From contig NZ_JAECZA010000040.1 in the NCBI RefSeq assembly GCF_016056275.1, positions 1 through 36,469 of the forward strand: 36,469 nucleotides of DNA. Direction: 5' to 3'. The translations under genes and the position numbers were made by a program. The notes below the pieces were generated by a model, which saw only the letters and a list, made by a program, of their open reading frames with translations, made no database searches and had not been told where the DNA came from. How positions within the stretch are numbered: the first letter of the stretch is position 1; the number at the start of each line of letters is the position of its first letter. Shown piece by piece: positions 1 through 7,517 of this stretch. The stretch is from Dendronalium phyllosphericum CENA369 (GTDB lineage Bacteria; Cyanobacteriota; Cyanobacteriia; Cyanobacteriales; Nostocaceae).

Positions 1-54
1 CCACACCCCACACCCCACACCCGCCCCAACGGGGCTTGGTCAACTATCCCTAGT
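1..54. repeat. Short tandem repeat and GC-rich hairpin at left edge
   Basis: The first bases are a CACACCCC-type tandem repeat, followed by GCCCC-AAC-GGGGC, a short perfect hairpin just downstream of the P450 stop codon. The hairpin could help end P450 transcription on the minus strand, but no clear T-tract follows it, so a terminator call is not secure. Confidence 0.4.
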
Positions 55-1458
55 TCAAGCAGTTGTTTTCATTTCTTGAAGTTCCTTTATCTGGGAGATG
101 TGAGACTTCACCTGACGCTGACTCTTGATAACCATCTCGATAGGACGGTTTGGCCCTGTCACCAAACCACGCCGTTGAGGTCGGATTTCACCGTTGTCAA
201 CTAGCTCTAATTCTCGACTGGTAAGGATTTTGGCGATTGCTAATTTCATTTCCAACTGAGCAAAGGCTAGACCAATACAGCGCCTTGCACCTCCCCCAAA
301 AGGCAAATACTCGTAGGGAGAAAATTGCCGTTCTAAAAAGCGTTCTGGCTTAAACTGCTTGGGTTGGGGATATAAATCTTCGCGTTGGTGGATTGAATAA
401 ATCGAACCAATCACACCCGTACCCGGTTCGAGGTCATAACCACCCAGCGATACAGGTGTTTTCACTACCCTCGGAAAGGTCAGCATCGCTACTGGATAAA
501 TTCGCAAGGTTTCACAGCAAACAGCATTGAGATAGGGTAATTTAAAAATAGCGTTGGGGTCTGGGTTATCTGCGAGACTATCTAGTTCTTGCAGTAGCTT
601 TTGGCGCACCGATGGTAGTTTGTGAATCCAGTAAAATGCCCAAGCAATCGCTGTTGCTGTGGTTTCATGTCCTGCTATTAATAAAGTCATTAATTCATCG
701 CGCAACTCTTCATCGGTCATAACTTGACCTGCTTCATCTCTAGCTGACATCAGTAAGCTGAGAATATCCGTGCGCGATGAATCTGGTTGTTCTCGACGTT
801 CTCGAATTTCTGCGTATAGAAGTCGATCTGTTTCCTGCTGGCGGCGCATCTGCCTTCCCCAAACATTAATCGGGCCAAAATCTCTTTGCAAAGAAGGAAA
901 ATAAAGCAAAGCGACACTCAACTTAGAACTTCCCTTTTCTAAGATTTCGCCCAAAAAGTGTTGTAGTTTATCAGCGCGCGGCCCTTCATCTAGACCAAAC
1001 ACGGCTTGCATAATTACTCTTAGGGTAATAGTTTGGGCAGCAGACCGGATATTGAAGGATTGACCTATCTGGTATTGGCTGATTATTTTCTCGGTAATAT
1101 CACTAATTACCTGACTATAGCTTCGCATTCTTTCACCGTGAAACGGTGGCAATAACAACTGTCTTTGGCGCTGGTGTTCTGCGCCACTGATGGTAATCAC
1201 AGAACGCTTACCAAGTAAAGATTCAAACAGCAGATTCGTATCGCCAGGTGCTGCAAACTCCTTGGTATCGTTTGTCAAAATCTGCTGTAGCACTTGGGGA
1301 TTGCTGACAAATATCAAGGGAGGAGAGTTGTTCTCTAACTTGAGAGTAAACATGTCTCCATATTTTGCAGCACAAGCTTCCAAAAATGACATGGGGCTGA
1401 TAATCCAACGCAGCATCTGTACTACTGCTGGGGTTTGCGGGCCGTTTGGTAATTTCAT
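55..1458 (-). CDS. Cytochrome P450 (CYP110-like)
   Basis: A 467-residue, apparently soluble, full-length bacterial P450, a heme-thiolate monooxygenase. The oxygen-binding I-helix motif AGHETT is at residues 262-267, the ExxR motif (ETLR) at 316-319, and the heme loop FGGGARRCIG at 387-396, making Cys394 the heme ligand. Overall appearance fits the CYP110 family common in filamentous cyanobacteria, whose known members oxidise fatty acids, alkanes or terpenes; the substrate cannot be read from sequence. The first ATG (1458) gives the expected proline-rich start MKLPNGP. It is divergent from the thiamine-diphosphate enzyme at 1655 with a 196-bp shared upstream region. No ferredoxin or reductase partner is nearby. 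P450 assignment is secure, CYP110 membership is likely. Confidence 0.95.
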   Translation of the reverse strand: MKLPNGPQTPAVVQMLRWIISPMSFLEACAAKYGDMFTLKLENNSPPLIFVSNPQVLQQILTNDTKEFAAPGDTNLLFESLLGKRSVITISGAEHQRQRQLLLPPFHGERMRSYSQVISDITEKIISQYQIGQSFNIRSAAQTITLRVIMQAVFGLDEGPRADKLQHFLGEILEKGSSKLSVALLYFPSLQRDFGPINVWGRQMRRQQETDRLLYAEIRERREQPDSSRTDILSLLMSARDEAGQVMTDEELRDELMTLLIAGHETTATAIAWAFYWIHKLPSVRQKLLQELDSLADNPDPNAIFKLPYLNAVCCETLRIYPVAMLTFPRVVKTPVSLGGYDLEPGTGVIGSIYSIHQREDLYPQPKQFKPERFLERQFSPYEYLPFGGGARRCIGLAFAQLEMKLAIAKILTSRELELVDNGEIRPQRRGLVTGPNRPIEMVIKSQRQVKSHISQIKELQEMKTTA

Positions 1459-1654
1459 AAATTTTTTTTGTTACTTTATCTCTTTTTTTACATTAACTAA
1501 CTCAAACTCTTAAATTTTTTGGAGTAACGATTTAAACTACTTATCTTGGGGTTGCGAAAAAGCAATAAACTGTTACAAGCTGAAAGATGTAAAATTTTTG
1601 TTAAATTAAACGAGCATCTTCTATCATTTTGGTTTTTTTAATAAGGTACTCAGC
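1459..1654. promoter_or_regulatory. Divergent intergenic region between P450 and TPP enzyme
   Basis: A 196-bp AT-rich spacer between two divergent genes, so it must hold the promoters for both. Long T-runs lie next to the P450 start. No operator could be recognised by eye, and this entry rests on gene geometry alone. Confidence 0.4.
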
Positions 1655-3868
1655 ATGACAGCAATCACGCCAAAAGCATCTTCAGCACTTCCCGATTTTT
1701 GCGAAGGAATTCAATATTTTGGTGAAGTGCTACCTGGTTTTGAAACCTATGGTGCAACACCTGCTGTAGAGTCGGGCAAAGTCGCGATCGCATCTCCTAC
1801 AGAAGCGAATGCTGTGTATCAAACTTTACTATTTTCTGATGCTTTACGCTACCTGACATTGCAAATTACTGGTAGTAAAGCCTCTGGGCATCCAGGTGGA
1901 TTTGCCAGTCAAGCGGAAGCTTACGCGGCTCTTGTCATGCTGGGATATAAGAATATTATTACCGAAGTTGGACACCACGCTCCCGGATTTTATAGTGCAA
2001 TGTTCCTCGATCGCTCTTTAGAGGATATGGGGATTTTTAGAGTACAAGAATTGCGCGATCGCTTTCGAGAAAAGCACGGGCTTTTAGGACACCTTTCTGG
2101 TTATATCCCCGGTATTCTTGCACCTGCGGGGCCTTTAGGGCAAGGACAACATTTTGCAATGGCAGCGGCCTTGTTGCATAAAGATAAATTATTTCCTTTC
2201 ACCCTAGGGGATGGGGGACTGGGCGAACCATATATTGTTAGTGCGATCGCCCACTTCCACACTGCTTACCCAGATGTCACCAACTTCTTGCCAGTACTGG
2301 TATGGAACGGTTACAGCCAGGAACATCACAGTATGGTTTCTCTCAAAACCAACGAACAGATGCAGGCATACTGGCAAGGTAACGGTTTTGATGAAGTCGT
2401 GTTAATAGATGCTAAAGAATTTGACGATCGCGACCAACCAGGGGATTACGTTGATAGTACCGCTTTTTCCTTCGAGCAGCGGCTAGCCTTTACCAAAGCT
2501 GTACTTGTGAGTATCGATAAAGCTGCAACTTCCGCCCTCAGCGGTAAACTGACGGTGTTTATTATTAAACAACTCAAAGGTGCAGGAGTCCATGCTAGAG
2601 GTGCAAAATCTCACAACCTCTATCCTAAAGATACGCTGGATGCTCCTCATATAGTTAGTGCATTGCGATCGCGCGCTTTATCGCCAGAAGAATGGCAACT
2701 AGTACGGACAAATGCCGAACGTGCTGGCGGAGGCCCGGCGGCGAAAACCGTGGTGACAGAATTTGCATTACCATTACCAGAGTTAGGCGAATTGCCTTTA
2801 GAAGAATATGCAGTTAGTGGCGAACCCAAAGTTTCCACAACAGCCATGGGACGGTTAGTAGGAATAGTGGGACAAAAAGATCGAAATTTCCTTGTGACTA
2901 ACGCCGATGGTAACGAAGCATCTGGGATAGCCAATATTAACCAAGCACTGAAAATTATCCACCCCACAACCGACGACTTATACAACCAAGCACCAAACGG
3001 ACAAGTTTACGAACCGTTGAGTGAAGATGCTTGTGCGGGTTTAGCTGCTGGTTTGTCGCTGATGGGTGCGCGTACTTTGTGGTGTTCCTACGAATCTTTT
3101 GCCATTAACGGATTACCGATTTGGCAAACCGTCATCCAAGCAATGGCAGAATTACGTCGTCCCACACCCTCAACAATTACTTTATTCACTGCTGGGGCAT
3201 TAGAACAAGGGCGCAACGGATGGACTCACCAACGTCCAGAAATTGAAGCTTACTTTGCTTCATTGATGCGAAATGGTAATGTTTTCCCCTTATTTCCCCC
3301 GGATGCTAACAGTATTCAAGTCTGTTATGACTGGGCGCTAACAACTAAGAATAAGGGAATTGTCATTACTGCAAGTAAATCACCATTACCAATTCGCACA
3401 ACTTTTGCCCAAACTCATCAAGGATTGCAAGATGGTGCAGTGGTGTTGCATGAAGTTGCAGGCGATCGCAAAGTTGTGTTTGCTGTCATTGGCGATATGA
3501 CATTAATGCCAGTATTTGAAGCTGCCGCTTTCTTAGAAAATGAGGGTATTGGTGTCAAAATTGTTTCTGTCATCAATCCTCGGCGGTTGTATCGTCCTGA
3601 TGATACTGCCTGGGAAACTTCTTCTGAAGCTGATGGCGGTTTCTTAGATGATGCCAAATTTGCCGAATTATTTGCTGGTGATGCGCTAATTGGTGTGACA
3701 GGTGGTGCAGCAGCAATGCTAGAACCCATCATGTTACGCAGTACAGCCAAGCGCGATACCTTCGCTTGGAAGCGTGGGGAAACTACAGCAAGTGCTGGTG
3801 AGTTGATGGCGTTTAATGGTTTGACTGCGGAGGCATTAACGAAACGTGCCATTAAGTTAGTGCATTAA
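1655..3868 (+). CDS. Thiamine-diphosphate enzyme, transketolase/phosphoketolase-like
   Basis: A 737-residue protein of the TPP-dependent transketolase superfamily. The N-terminal third resembles transketolase: SGHPGG near residue 77, a HHAPGFYS segment, then GPLGQGQ. The TPP/metal-binding signature begins with GDGG (185-188) and closes with NGY (218-220), the latter like phosphoketolase. The C-terminal half also looks like phosphoketolase (XFP), including WTHQRPEIEAY, FPPDANS and ASKSPLP. It is shorter than usual phosphoketolases (about 790-820 residues). The reaction is probably a ketose-phosphate C2 transfer or cleavage in pentose phosphate metabolism, but donor and acceptor cannot be assigned. 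From memory, relatives carry inconsistent database names (transketolase, phosphoketolase, xylulose 5-phosphate 3-epimerase). Likely monocistronic. Confidence 0.85.
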   Translation: MTAITPKASSALPDFCEGIQYFGEVLPGFETYGATPAVESGKVAIASPTEANAVYQTLLFSDALRYLTLQITGSKASGHPGGFASQAEAYAALVMLGYKNIITEVGHHAPGFYSAMFLDRSLEDMGIFRVQELRDRFREKHGLLGHLSGYIPGILAPAGPLGQGQHFAMAAALLHKDKLFPFTLGDGGLGEPYIVSAIAHFHTAYPDVTNFLPVLVWNGYSQEHHSMVSLKTNEQMQAYWQGNGFDEVVLIDAKEFDDRDQPGDYVDSTAFSFEQRLAFTKAVLVSIDKAATSALSGKLTVFIIKQLKGAGVHARGAKSHNLYPKDTLDAPHIVSALRSRALSPEEWQLVRTNAERAGGGPAAKTVVTEFALPLPELGELPLEEYAVSGEPKVSTTAMGRLVGIVGQKDRNFLVTNADGNEASGIANINQALKIIHPTTDDLYNQAPNGQVYEPLSEDACAGLAAGLSLMGARTLWCSYESFAINGLPIWQTVIQAMAELRRPTPSTITLFTAGALEQGRNGWTHQRPEIEAYFASLMRNGNVFPLFPPDANSIQVCYDWALTTKNKGIVITASKSPLPIRTTFAQTHQGLQDGAVVLHEVAGDRKVVFAVIGDMTLMPVFEAAAFLENEGIGVKIVSVINPRRLYRPDDTAWETSSEADGGFLDDAKFAELFAGDALIGVTGGAAAMLEPIMLRSTAKRDTFAWKRGETTASAGELMAFNGLTAEALTKRAIKLVH

Positions 3869-3908
3869 AGATCGATACAGTTCAGTTAAGCCCCAAATCC
3901 TCATGTAG

Positions 3909-3928
3909 AGACGCGATTCATCGCGTCT
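3909..3928. terminator. Perfect 9-bp hairpin downstream of TPP enzyme
   Basis: AGACGCGAT at 3909-3917 pairs perfectly with ATCGCGTCT at 3920-3928 across a 2-base spacer. It lies 41 bp after the stop of the TPP enzyme gene. There is no T-tract, so it may be a dispersed palindromic repeat that incidentally terminates or stabilises the transcript. A related hairpin (GACGCGC/GCGCGTC) is at 12491-12508. Confidence 0.4.
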
Positions 3929-4135
3929 GAAAGACCAATTTTCTACGCCAATAACCTTTAACTGAACCGTATTGCATTAAAGATAGAATTGTTGATATAG
4001 CAAAGTGCTGAGTGCTGAGTGCTGAGTAAAAACCACTTGCTTTAAGGCTTTGAGCAATCACAACTGTCCTAAAGGTTGTGGCTACGGCTATACTTCGATC
4101 GCATTTAACAGGCGCGACAGCTTTGAGTTTGGTAG

Positions 4136-4166
4136 GGTGCGTTAGGACTTGCGTTCATAACGCACC
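4136..4166. repeat. Dispersed inverted-repeat element, copy A
   Basis: GGTGCGTTA (4136-4144) and TAACGCACC (4158-4166) form a 9-bp perfect stem around a 13-base loop. A second copy at 11875-11905 has the same stem and the reverse complement of nearly the same loop, so the two copies are in opposite orientation. Confidence 0.7.
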
Positions 4167-4274
4167 GTAAATTTTTGGCGGTGCGTTACACTGACAACTG
4201 ACAACTGACAACTGACCACTGACCACTGCCTCCTGCCTCCTGCCTTCTGCCTCCTGCCTTCTACTTATAAGTTC

Positions 4275-4904
4275 TTAAAGTTTACCTTGAGTAATAACTT
4301 TCCAATAATCAAGAAAATGACTCATTTCGGGATTTTTAGTACTAAAACTTATAGAATCTTCGTCCTCAGAACTGATGATGTAGTTGCCCGATTCTAGTTG
4401 AGTAATAAACCAATTTAAAAATGATTCTAAATCATCTGCAAAAACGAATTTAACATCTTCATCTCTGCCAAAATTGATAACTTGCCCTACTTTACCTTTC
4501 TTTCCTGGGTCTAAATCTATACCTAAATGATTGCCACCGCAATCATAGGCAAAAGGAATCCATTTTTTACTAGCATATATTTCTTTAACTTTTCCTGGGC
4601 TATGAGATTGACCAAGAATATCTTTATTTATGCCCTCATCAACAAGTTGTGCCCAGACTTGCCAATTTCGATGTATCTCAGGTAAAGACAAAAATTCTAA
4701 GCCATAAAATAGTCCTGGGTAGTATCTACTCATCTGACCATTATGCCACTTGTATAATTCTTTGAATGATGGGGGTAACTCAAATTGCATTTGATTTTCT
4801 AACTCCAGAATTTCCTCTTCAGTTGCTGCGGGATTTAAACTATCTAAGACTTCTGGCAAATGCTTTTTAAACCATGTTTCAATTCGAGTTAATATCTCTT
4901 TCAT
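4275..4904 (-). CDS. SMI1/KNR4 (SUKH) family protein
   Basis: A 209-residue soluble protein with the features of the SUKH superfamily: an N-terminal helical part with ELPPSFKELYKWHNG, then WIPFAYDCGGNHLGIDLDP, a glycine-rich GKKGKVGQVINFG strand region and a C-terminal helix (FADDLESFLNWFITQL). SUKH proteins are often immunity proteins for polymorphic toxins in bacteria, and also occur as stand-alone regulatory proteins. No toxin, secretion or recombination-hotspot gene is beside this copy, so an immunity role is only a possibility. It is a single gene on the minus strand, flanked by repeat-rich spacers. The first ATG at 4904 begins MKEILTRIE, consistent with the family start. Confidence 0.85.
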   Translation of the reverse strand: MKEILTRIETWFKKHLPEVLDSLNPAATEEEILELENQMQFELPPSFKELYKWHNGQMSRYYPGLFYGLEFLSLPEIHRNWQVWAQLVDEGINKDILGQSHSPGKVKEIYASKKWIPFAYDCGGNHLGIDLDPGKKGKVGQVINFGRDEDVKFVFADDLESFLNWFITQLESGNYIISSEDEDSISFSTKNPEMSHFLDYWKVITQGKL

Positions 4905-5464
4905 AAAAACTTATGGTAAATTAAAAAAATATTTTAGTTTTATATACCACATTTGCAGTAATTCTAATAGTAAATTGATTCTGATTTTTCCCTTAAGCCG
5001 TGAAACATCGAAATAGCAAGGGGTTCACACTAAATATTCTTCTCAACAACTTAATTTTAATGACAGCGATCGCGAGAGAATAGGGCTTTGGGATAGGAGT
5101 ATAGTATCGCCCAAAAAACTTTAAAGACTATTTTAACTCTTACGCACTATACAAATTAACCATAATATGGATAACGGTATTTGGTCGTTTCAGGCGTTTT
5201 GCATAACGCTGATTGATTCGCATATTTGCGTAGGCGTAGCCCGTCGTAGACATCGCTAAGTGCTATACATAGATAACATCTTGCCTGAATGATTGCTTAG
5301 TACCTGAGAGGTTGTTTGAAAAGGGTTAGCTGTGATTTGAGACACTTGTCGATCCCCCTAGCCCCCTTAAAAACTATGCACATTAATCGACATCACTTTG
5401 TCAAAATCCTCGATCTGGATCTACAATGGCGAGACTCTGCTTCCTGTCCTCAACCATCTGCTTT
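4905..5464. other. Gene-free spacer with dispersed repeats
   Basis: No convincing gene is seen. The left half is AT-rich. Around 5228-5258 is a GCGTAGGCGTAGCCCGTCGTAG-like dispersed repeat, and 5306-5323 reads GAGAGGTTGTTTGAAAAG, which resembles the outer end of the IS element at 35606 (GAGGGTGTTTGAAAAG). It may be a decayed IS end, but no transposase remnant follows. Confidence 0.5.
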
Positions 5465-5830
5465 ATGCCAAATCAACCTGCACCAGAAATCGAGCTGCTG
5501 CACGCAGCTTACGCTGCCTTCAACGCGCGAGATATCGATGCCGCCCTTACCCTGATGACTCCCAACGTGGCTTGGCCGAGAGCGTTCAAGGGTGGATTCG
5601 TCCGTGGATTGGAGGAAGTCCGCGCTTATTGGACGGAGCAATGGAGCGAGATCGACCCGCATGTGGAGCCGACGGCCTTCCACCCAGAGGATGCCGGACG
5701 TATTTTAGTTGAAGTGCATCAGGTTGTCCGCGACTTGGCTGGAACGATCCTTGCCGATGAGCGTGTGGGACATCGTTTCACCATTGAGCATGGACTGATT
5801 CAAAGCATGGAGGTCTGTTCGCTTCCATAG
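5465..5830 (+). CDS. SnoaL-like / NTF2-like small protein
   Basis: A 121-residue protein of the NTF2-like alpha+beta barrel superfamily, SnoaL-like type: LLHAAYAAFNARDIDAALT at the N terminus (helix pair), NVAWPRAFKGGFVRGLEEVRAYW, then strands ending in HRFTIEHGLIQSMEV. Such domains bind small hydrophobic ligands or act as isomerases or hydrolases, so function is open. The reading frame is open from 5426, but Met at 5465 (MPNQPAPEIEL) gives the usual family start and is preferred. Base composition is clearly higher in G+C than the neighbours and codon choice differs (many GCC, CGC and GAG), suggesting recent acquisition. No partner gene is adjacent. Confidence 0.75.
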   Translation: MPNQPAPEIELLHAAYAAFNARDIDAALTLMTPNVAWPRAFKGGFVRGLEEVRAYWTEQWSEIDPHVEPTAFHPEDAGRILVEVHQVVRDLAGTILADERVGHRFTIEHGLIQSMEVCSLP

Positions 5831-5899
5831 ATAAACTCTCTGACGATCGCCTTTTGTGTCAGAATTAGCGATCGCTACTTAGCATTTGCTAACTGAATA

Positions 5900-6295
5900 C
5901 TATAATGTTTGAGCGTTTTTACTAGATGCTTCTTCTGTACCTGCTTTCAGTCGGCTGGCTATGCTTCTGCGGATGCGTTCGCTTTTGCGAACACCACCTG
6001 CCATTTCATATTCGCGGCTGTCTTTGCCATATTTAAAGGCAACTCCAATGAGCATTTTGTCAGTGAGATCGGCTAGGGTTTTTTCTAGTTGATCGATCTC
6101 GGTTTTAGAAGAGTCAATTACAGATAGAGCAGTATTATAAGCATCTATTGTAGTGCGTAACTGTTCAATTACCTGTGTTAAATTTTGCATGTTGCGAACA
6201 TCCCCAAAATTCATGCTTGGGTCGATTGATTTGAGACTTGCGGATCTTAATTCAGCTTTTTCTAGAACGCGAGATGTACGTTTTTGCCTGGGCAT
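5900..6295 (-). CDS. Hypothetical basic/coiled-coil protein
   Basis: A 131-residue soluble protein I do not recognise. It has a basic N terminus (MPRQKRTSRVLEKAELRSAS), a central segment with heptad-like spacing (about residues 35-80: LTQVIEQLRTTIDAYNTALS followed by IDQLEKTLADL) suggesting a coiled coil, then a conserved-looking FKYGKDSREYEMAGG stretch and a lysine/arginine-rich tail (RKSERIRRSIASRLKAG). Starts at ATG 6295. No partner gene is adjacent. It may be a DNA-associated or structural small protein, but nothing supports a specific function. Confidence 0.65.
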   Translation of the reverse strand: MPRQKRTSRVLEKAELRSASLKSIDPSMNFGDVRNMQNLTQVIEQLRTTIDAYNTALSVIDSSKTEIDQLEKTLADLTDKMLIGVAFKYGKDSREYEMAGGVRKSERIRRSIASRLKAGTEEASSKNAQTL

Positions 6296-6851
6296 AGAAG
6301 CATTCCTTTAAGATGGTTCTAGAACTAGTTTGTCTTACTAAAGCTATGTAGTGGTTCAGCATTATCCGCAGAAAATCGTATATTTTTTAACAAGCTTTTA
6401 GCAATGTGCGGCTGCTCTTAAAAACAGGAGATGCATTCAGCAGTCCTAACTTCAACGTGAGTTCGATGAACCTCTCCCTCCCAACCTCCCTCTCCCACAG
6501 GGAAAGGGAGGAGTAACGAGAAATTAGGGTTTTGGCTCCCCTCTCCGTGTCGGAGAGGGGTTGGGGGAGAGGTCAAAAAAGGGCTTGTCGAACTCACGTT
6601 AACTTTAAACGCGATGTAAGTCACTTCAAGCGCAATGTAAGTAACGTCAAGCATGATGTAAGTCACTTCAAGCGCGATGTAAGTCACTTCAAACGCGATG
6701 TAAGTAACGTCAAGCGCGATGTAAGTAACGTCAAGCGCGATGTAAGTAAACTCCTGCTTTCAACAAGGGCAAAATTTAACTTAATTTACGGAATTTAGCA
6801 GCAAAGCCATGTGTTAATGAGTAAAGAAGATACCCCTAGTCAAAGTAGCAC
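6296..6851. repeat. Repeat-rich spacer with 21-bp tandem array
   Basis: These 556 bases contain a large imperfect inverted repeat (about 6467-6575), in which CCTCTCCCTCCC...GGAAAGGGAGG and CTCCCCTCTCCG...GGAGAGGGGTTGGGGGAGAGG blocks face each other, followed by the 21-bp tandem array at 6601-6748. Open frames run through the array on both strands only because the unit length is a multiple of three; no credible gene is seen. Confidence 0.7.
6601..6748. repeat. 21-bp tandem repeat array, 7 copies
   Basis: The core GATGTAAGT (one copy AATGTAAGT) begins at 6613, 6634, 6655, 6676, 6697, 6718 and 6739, an exact 21-bp period. The variable half alternates between CACTTCAAGCGC and AACGTCAAGCGC types. 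Copies differ by few substitutions and no indels. No spacers are present, so this is not CRISPR. The array ends about 100 bp before the start of the helical protein gene at 6852. Confidence 0.9.
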
Positions 6852-7250
6852 ATGGAACCTTTAACTACTGCGGCGATCGCTGTTGGCTCTATACTTGCCA
6901 CTAAAGCTTTAGAAAAAACGGGCGAACAGATAGGCGAAACTCTCTGGAATAAAACTGGTCAGTTTCTTGTGACGCTCAAAAAACAGTCTCCCCATATTGT
7001 AGCTGCGATCGAGAAAGCCCCAGAACAACCACTCGATTATGGCAAGGTAATAACTGAGGTAGAATCTGCGGCTAAAGTTAACCCTGAAGTGGCTCAAGCT
7101 GCACAAGAATTGGCACAAGCAGCTAAAGCCGAACCAAATCCTAAACTTGCGGAAATTCTAGCTATGCCTAACCTAGAAAAATTGGCAGACAAAATTGGTA
7201 TGGTTGTCATGTCAGGTGGAACAGGAAACATCCAAAATATGTCTTTTTAA
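6852..7250 (+). CDS. Small helical protein, putative adaptor of NB-ARC/TPR protein
   Basis: A 132-residue protein with a hydrophobic N-terminal helix (TTAAIAVGSILATKALEKTG), an amphipathic GETLWNKTGQFLVTLKK stretch, an alanine/glutamate-rich helical centre and a tail with MSGGTGNIQNMSF. This layout resembles the N-terminal effector-associated or adaptor-like modules often linked to NB-ARC or NACHT ATPases in filamentous cyanobacteria; that comparison is from memory. The segment KLADKIG near its C terminus matches KFADKVG at the start of the downstream NB-ARC protein, so the two share an ancestral module. The gap to that gene is 267 bp, filled by a tandem duplication. Start ATG 6852; no strong ribosome-binding site seen. 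Function is inferred from context only. Confidence 0.65.
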   Translation: MEPLTTAAIAVGSILATKALEKTGEQIGETLWNKTGQFLVTLKKQSPHIVAAIEKAPEQPLDYGKVITEVESAAKVNPEVAQAAQELAQAAKAEPNPKLAEILAMPNLEKLADKIGMVVMSGGTGNIQNMSF

Positions 7251-7355
7251 TCTAATAACTTGCAGCATTCTCGATTATACCAATTCTCTAAAATTCGTAT
7301 TACCCCCTTTGATCCCCCCTTTATAAGGAGGGAAACCGGAAATCTAGTTCCCTCC

Positions 7356-7496
7356 CCTTTCCAAGGGGAGGGTTAGGGTGGGGTAAAACTCAAATTCGCA
7401 AGCTACTTCAGACTTGTGTGTACACTGTAGCCTTTCCAAGGGGAGGGTTAGGGTAGGGTAATACCGAAATACAAAATAAATCAGACTTGTGTGTAC
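7356..7496. repeat. About 75-bp tandem duplication between helical gene and NB-ARC gene
   Basis: CCTTTCCAAGGGGAGGGTTA begins at 7356 and again at 7431, and CAGACTTGTGTGTAC is at 7409-7423 and 7482-7496. The block of about 73-75 bp is thus present twice with drift between. The G-rich half is a common dispersed cyanobacterial repeat. The NB-ARC reading frame opens just after it, at 7518. Confidence 0.8.
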
Positions 7497-7517
7497 GCGG
7501 TTGTTGCTTAATAATGT

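Larger units (their letters stand above)
3869..4274. repeat. Gene-free repeat-rich spacer
   Basis: No gene is seen in these 406 bases. They hold, in order, a 9-bp perfect palindromic hairpin (3909-3928), about three copies of an AGTGCTG-type unit near 4004-4026, a GGTGCGTTA inverted-repeat element (4136-4166), and a purine/pyrimidine-skewed tandem array of GACAACT, GACCACT and GCCTCCT units (about 4192-4262). These are dispersed intergenic repeats of the kind common in filamentous cyanobacteria. Confidence 0.75.

Noticed and set aside
5306-5323. Complete second IS element next to the SnoaL-like gene
   Set aside because: Only an end-like motif is present; no transposase or matching opposite end was found.
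6601-6748. CRISPR array
   Set aside because: Units are directly abutting and nearly identical, with no unique spacers and no cas genes in the window.
6418-6798. Open frames on both strands through the 21-bp repeat (repeating FKRDVSH or VTYIALE peptides)
   Set aside because: They exist because the unit is a multiple of three without stops. No ribosome-binding site or family pattern supports either, and both cannot be coding.
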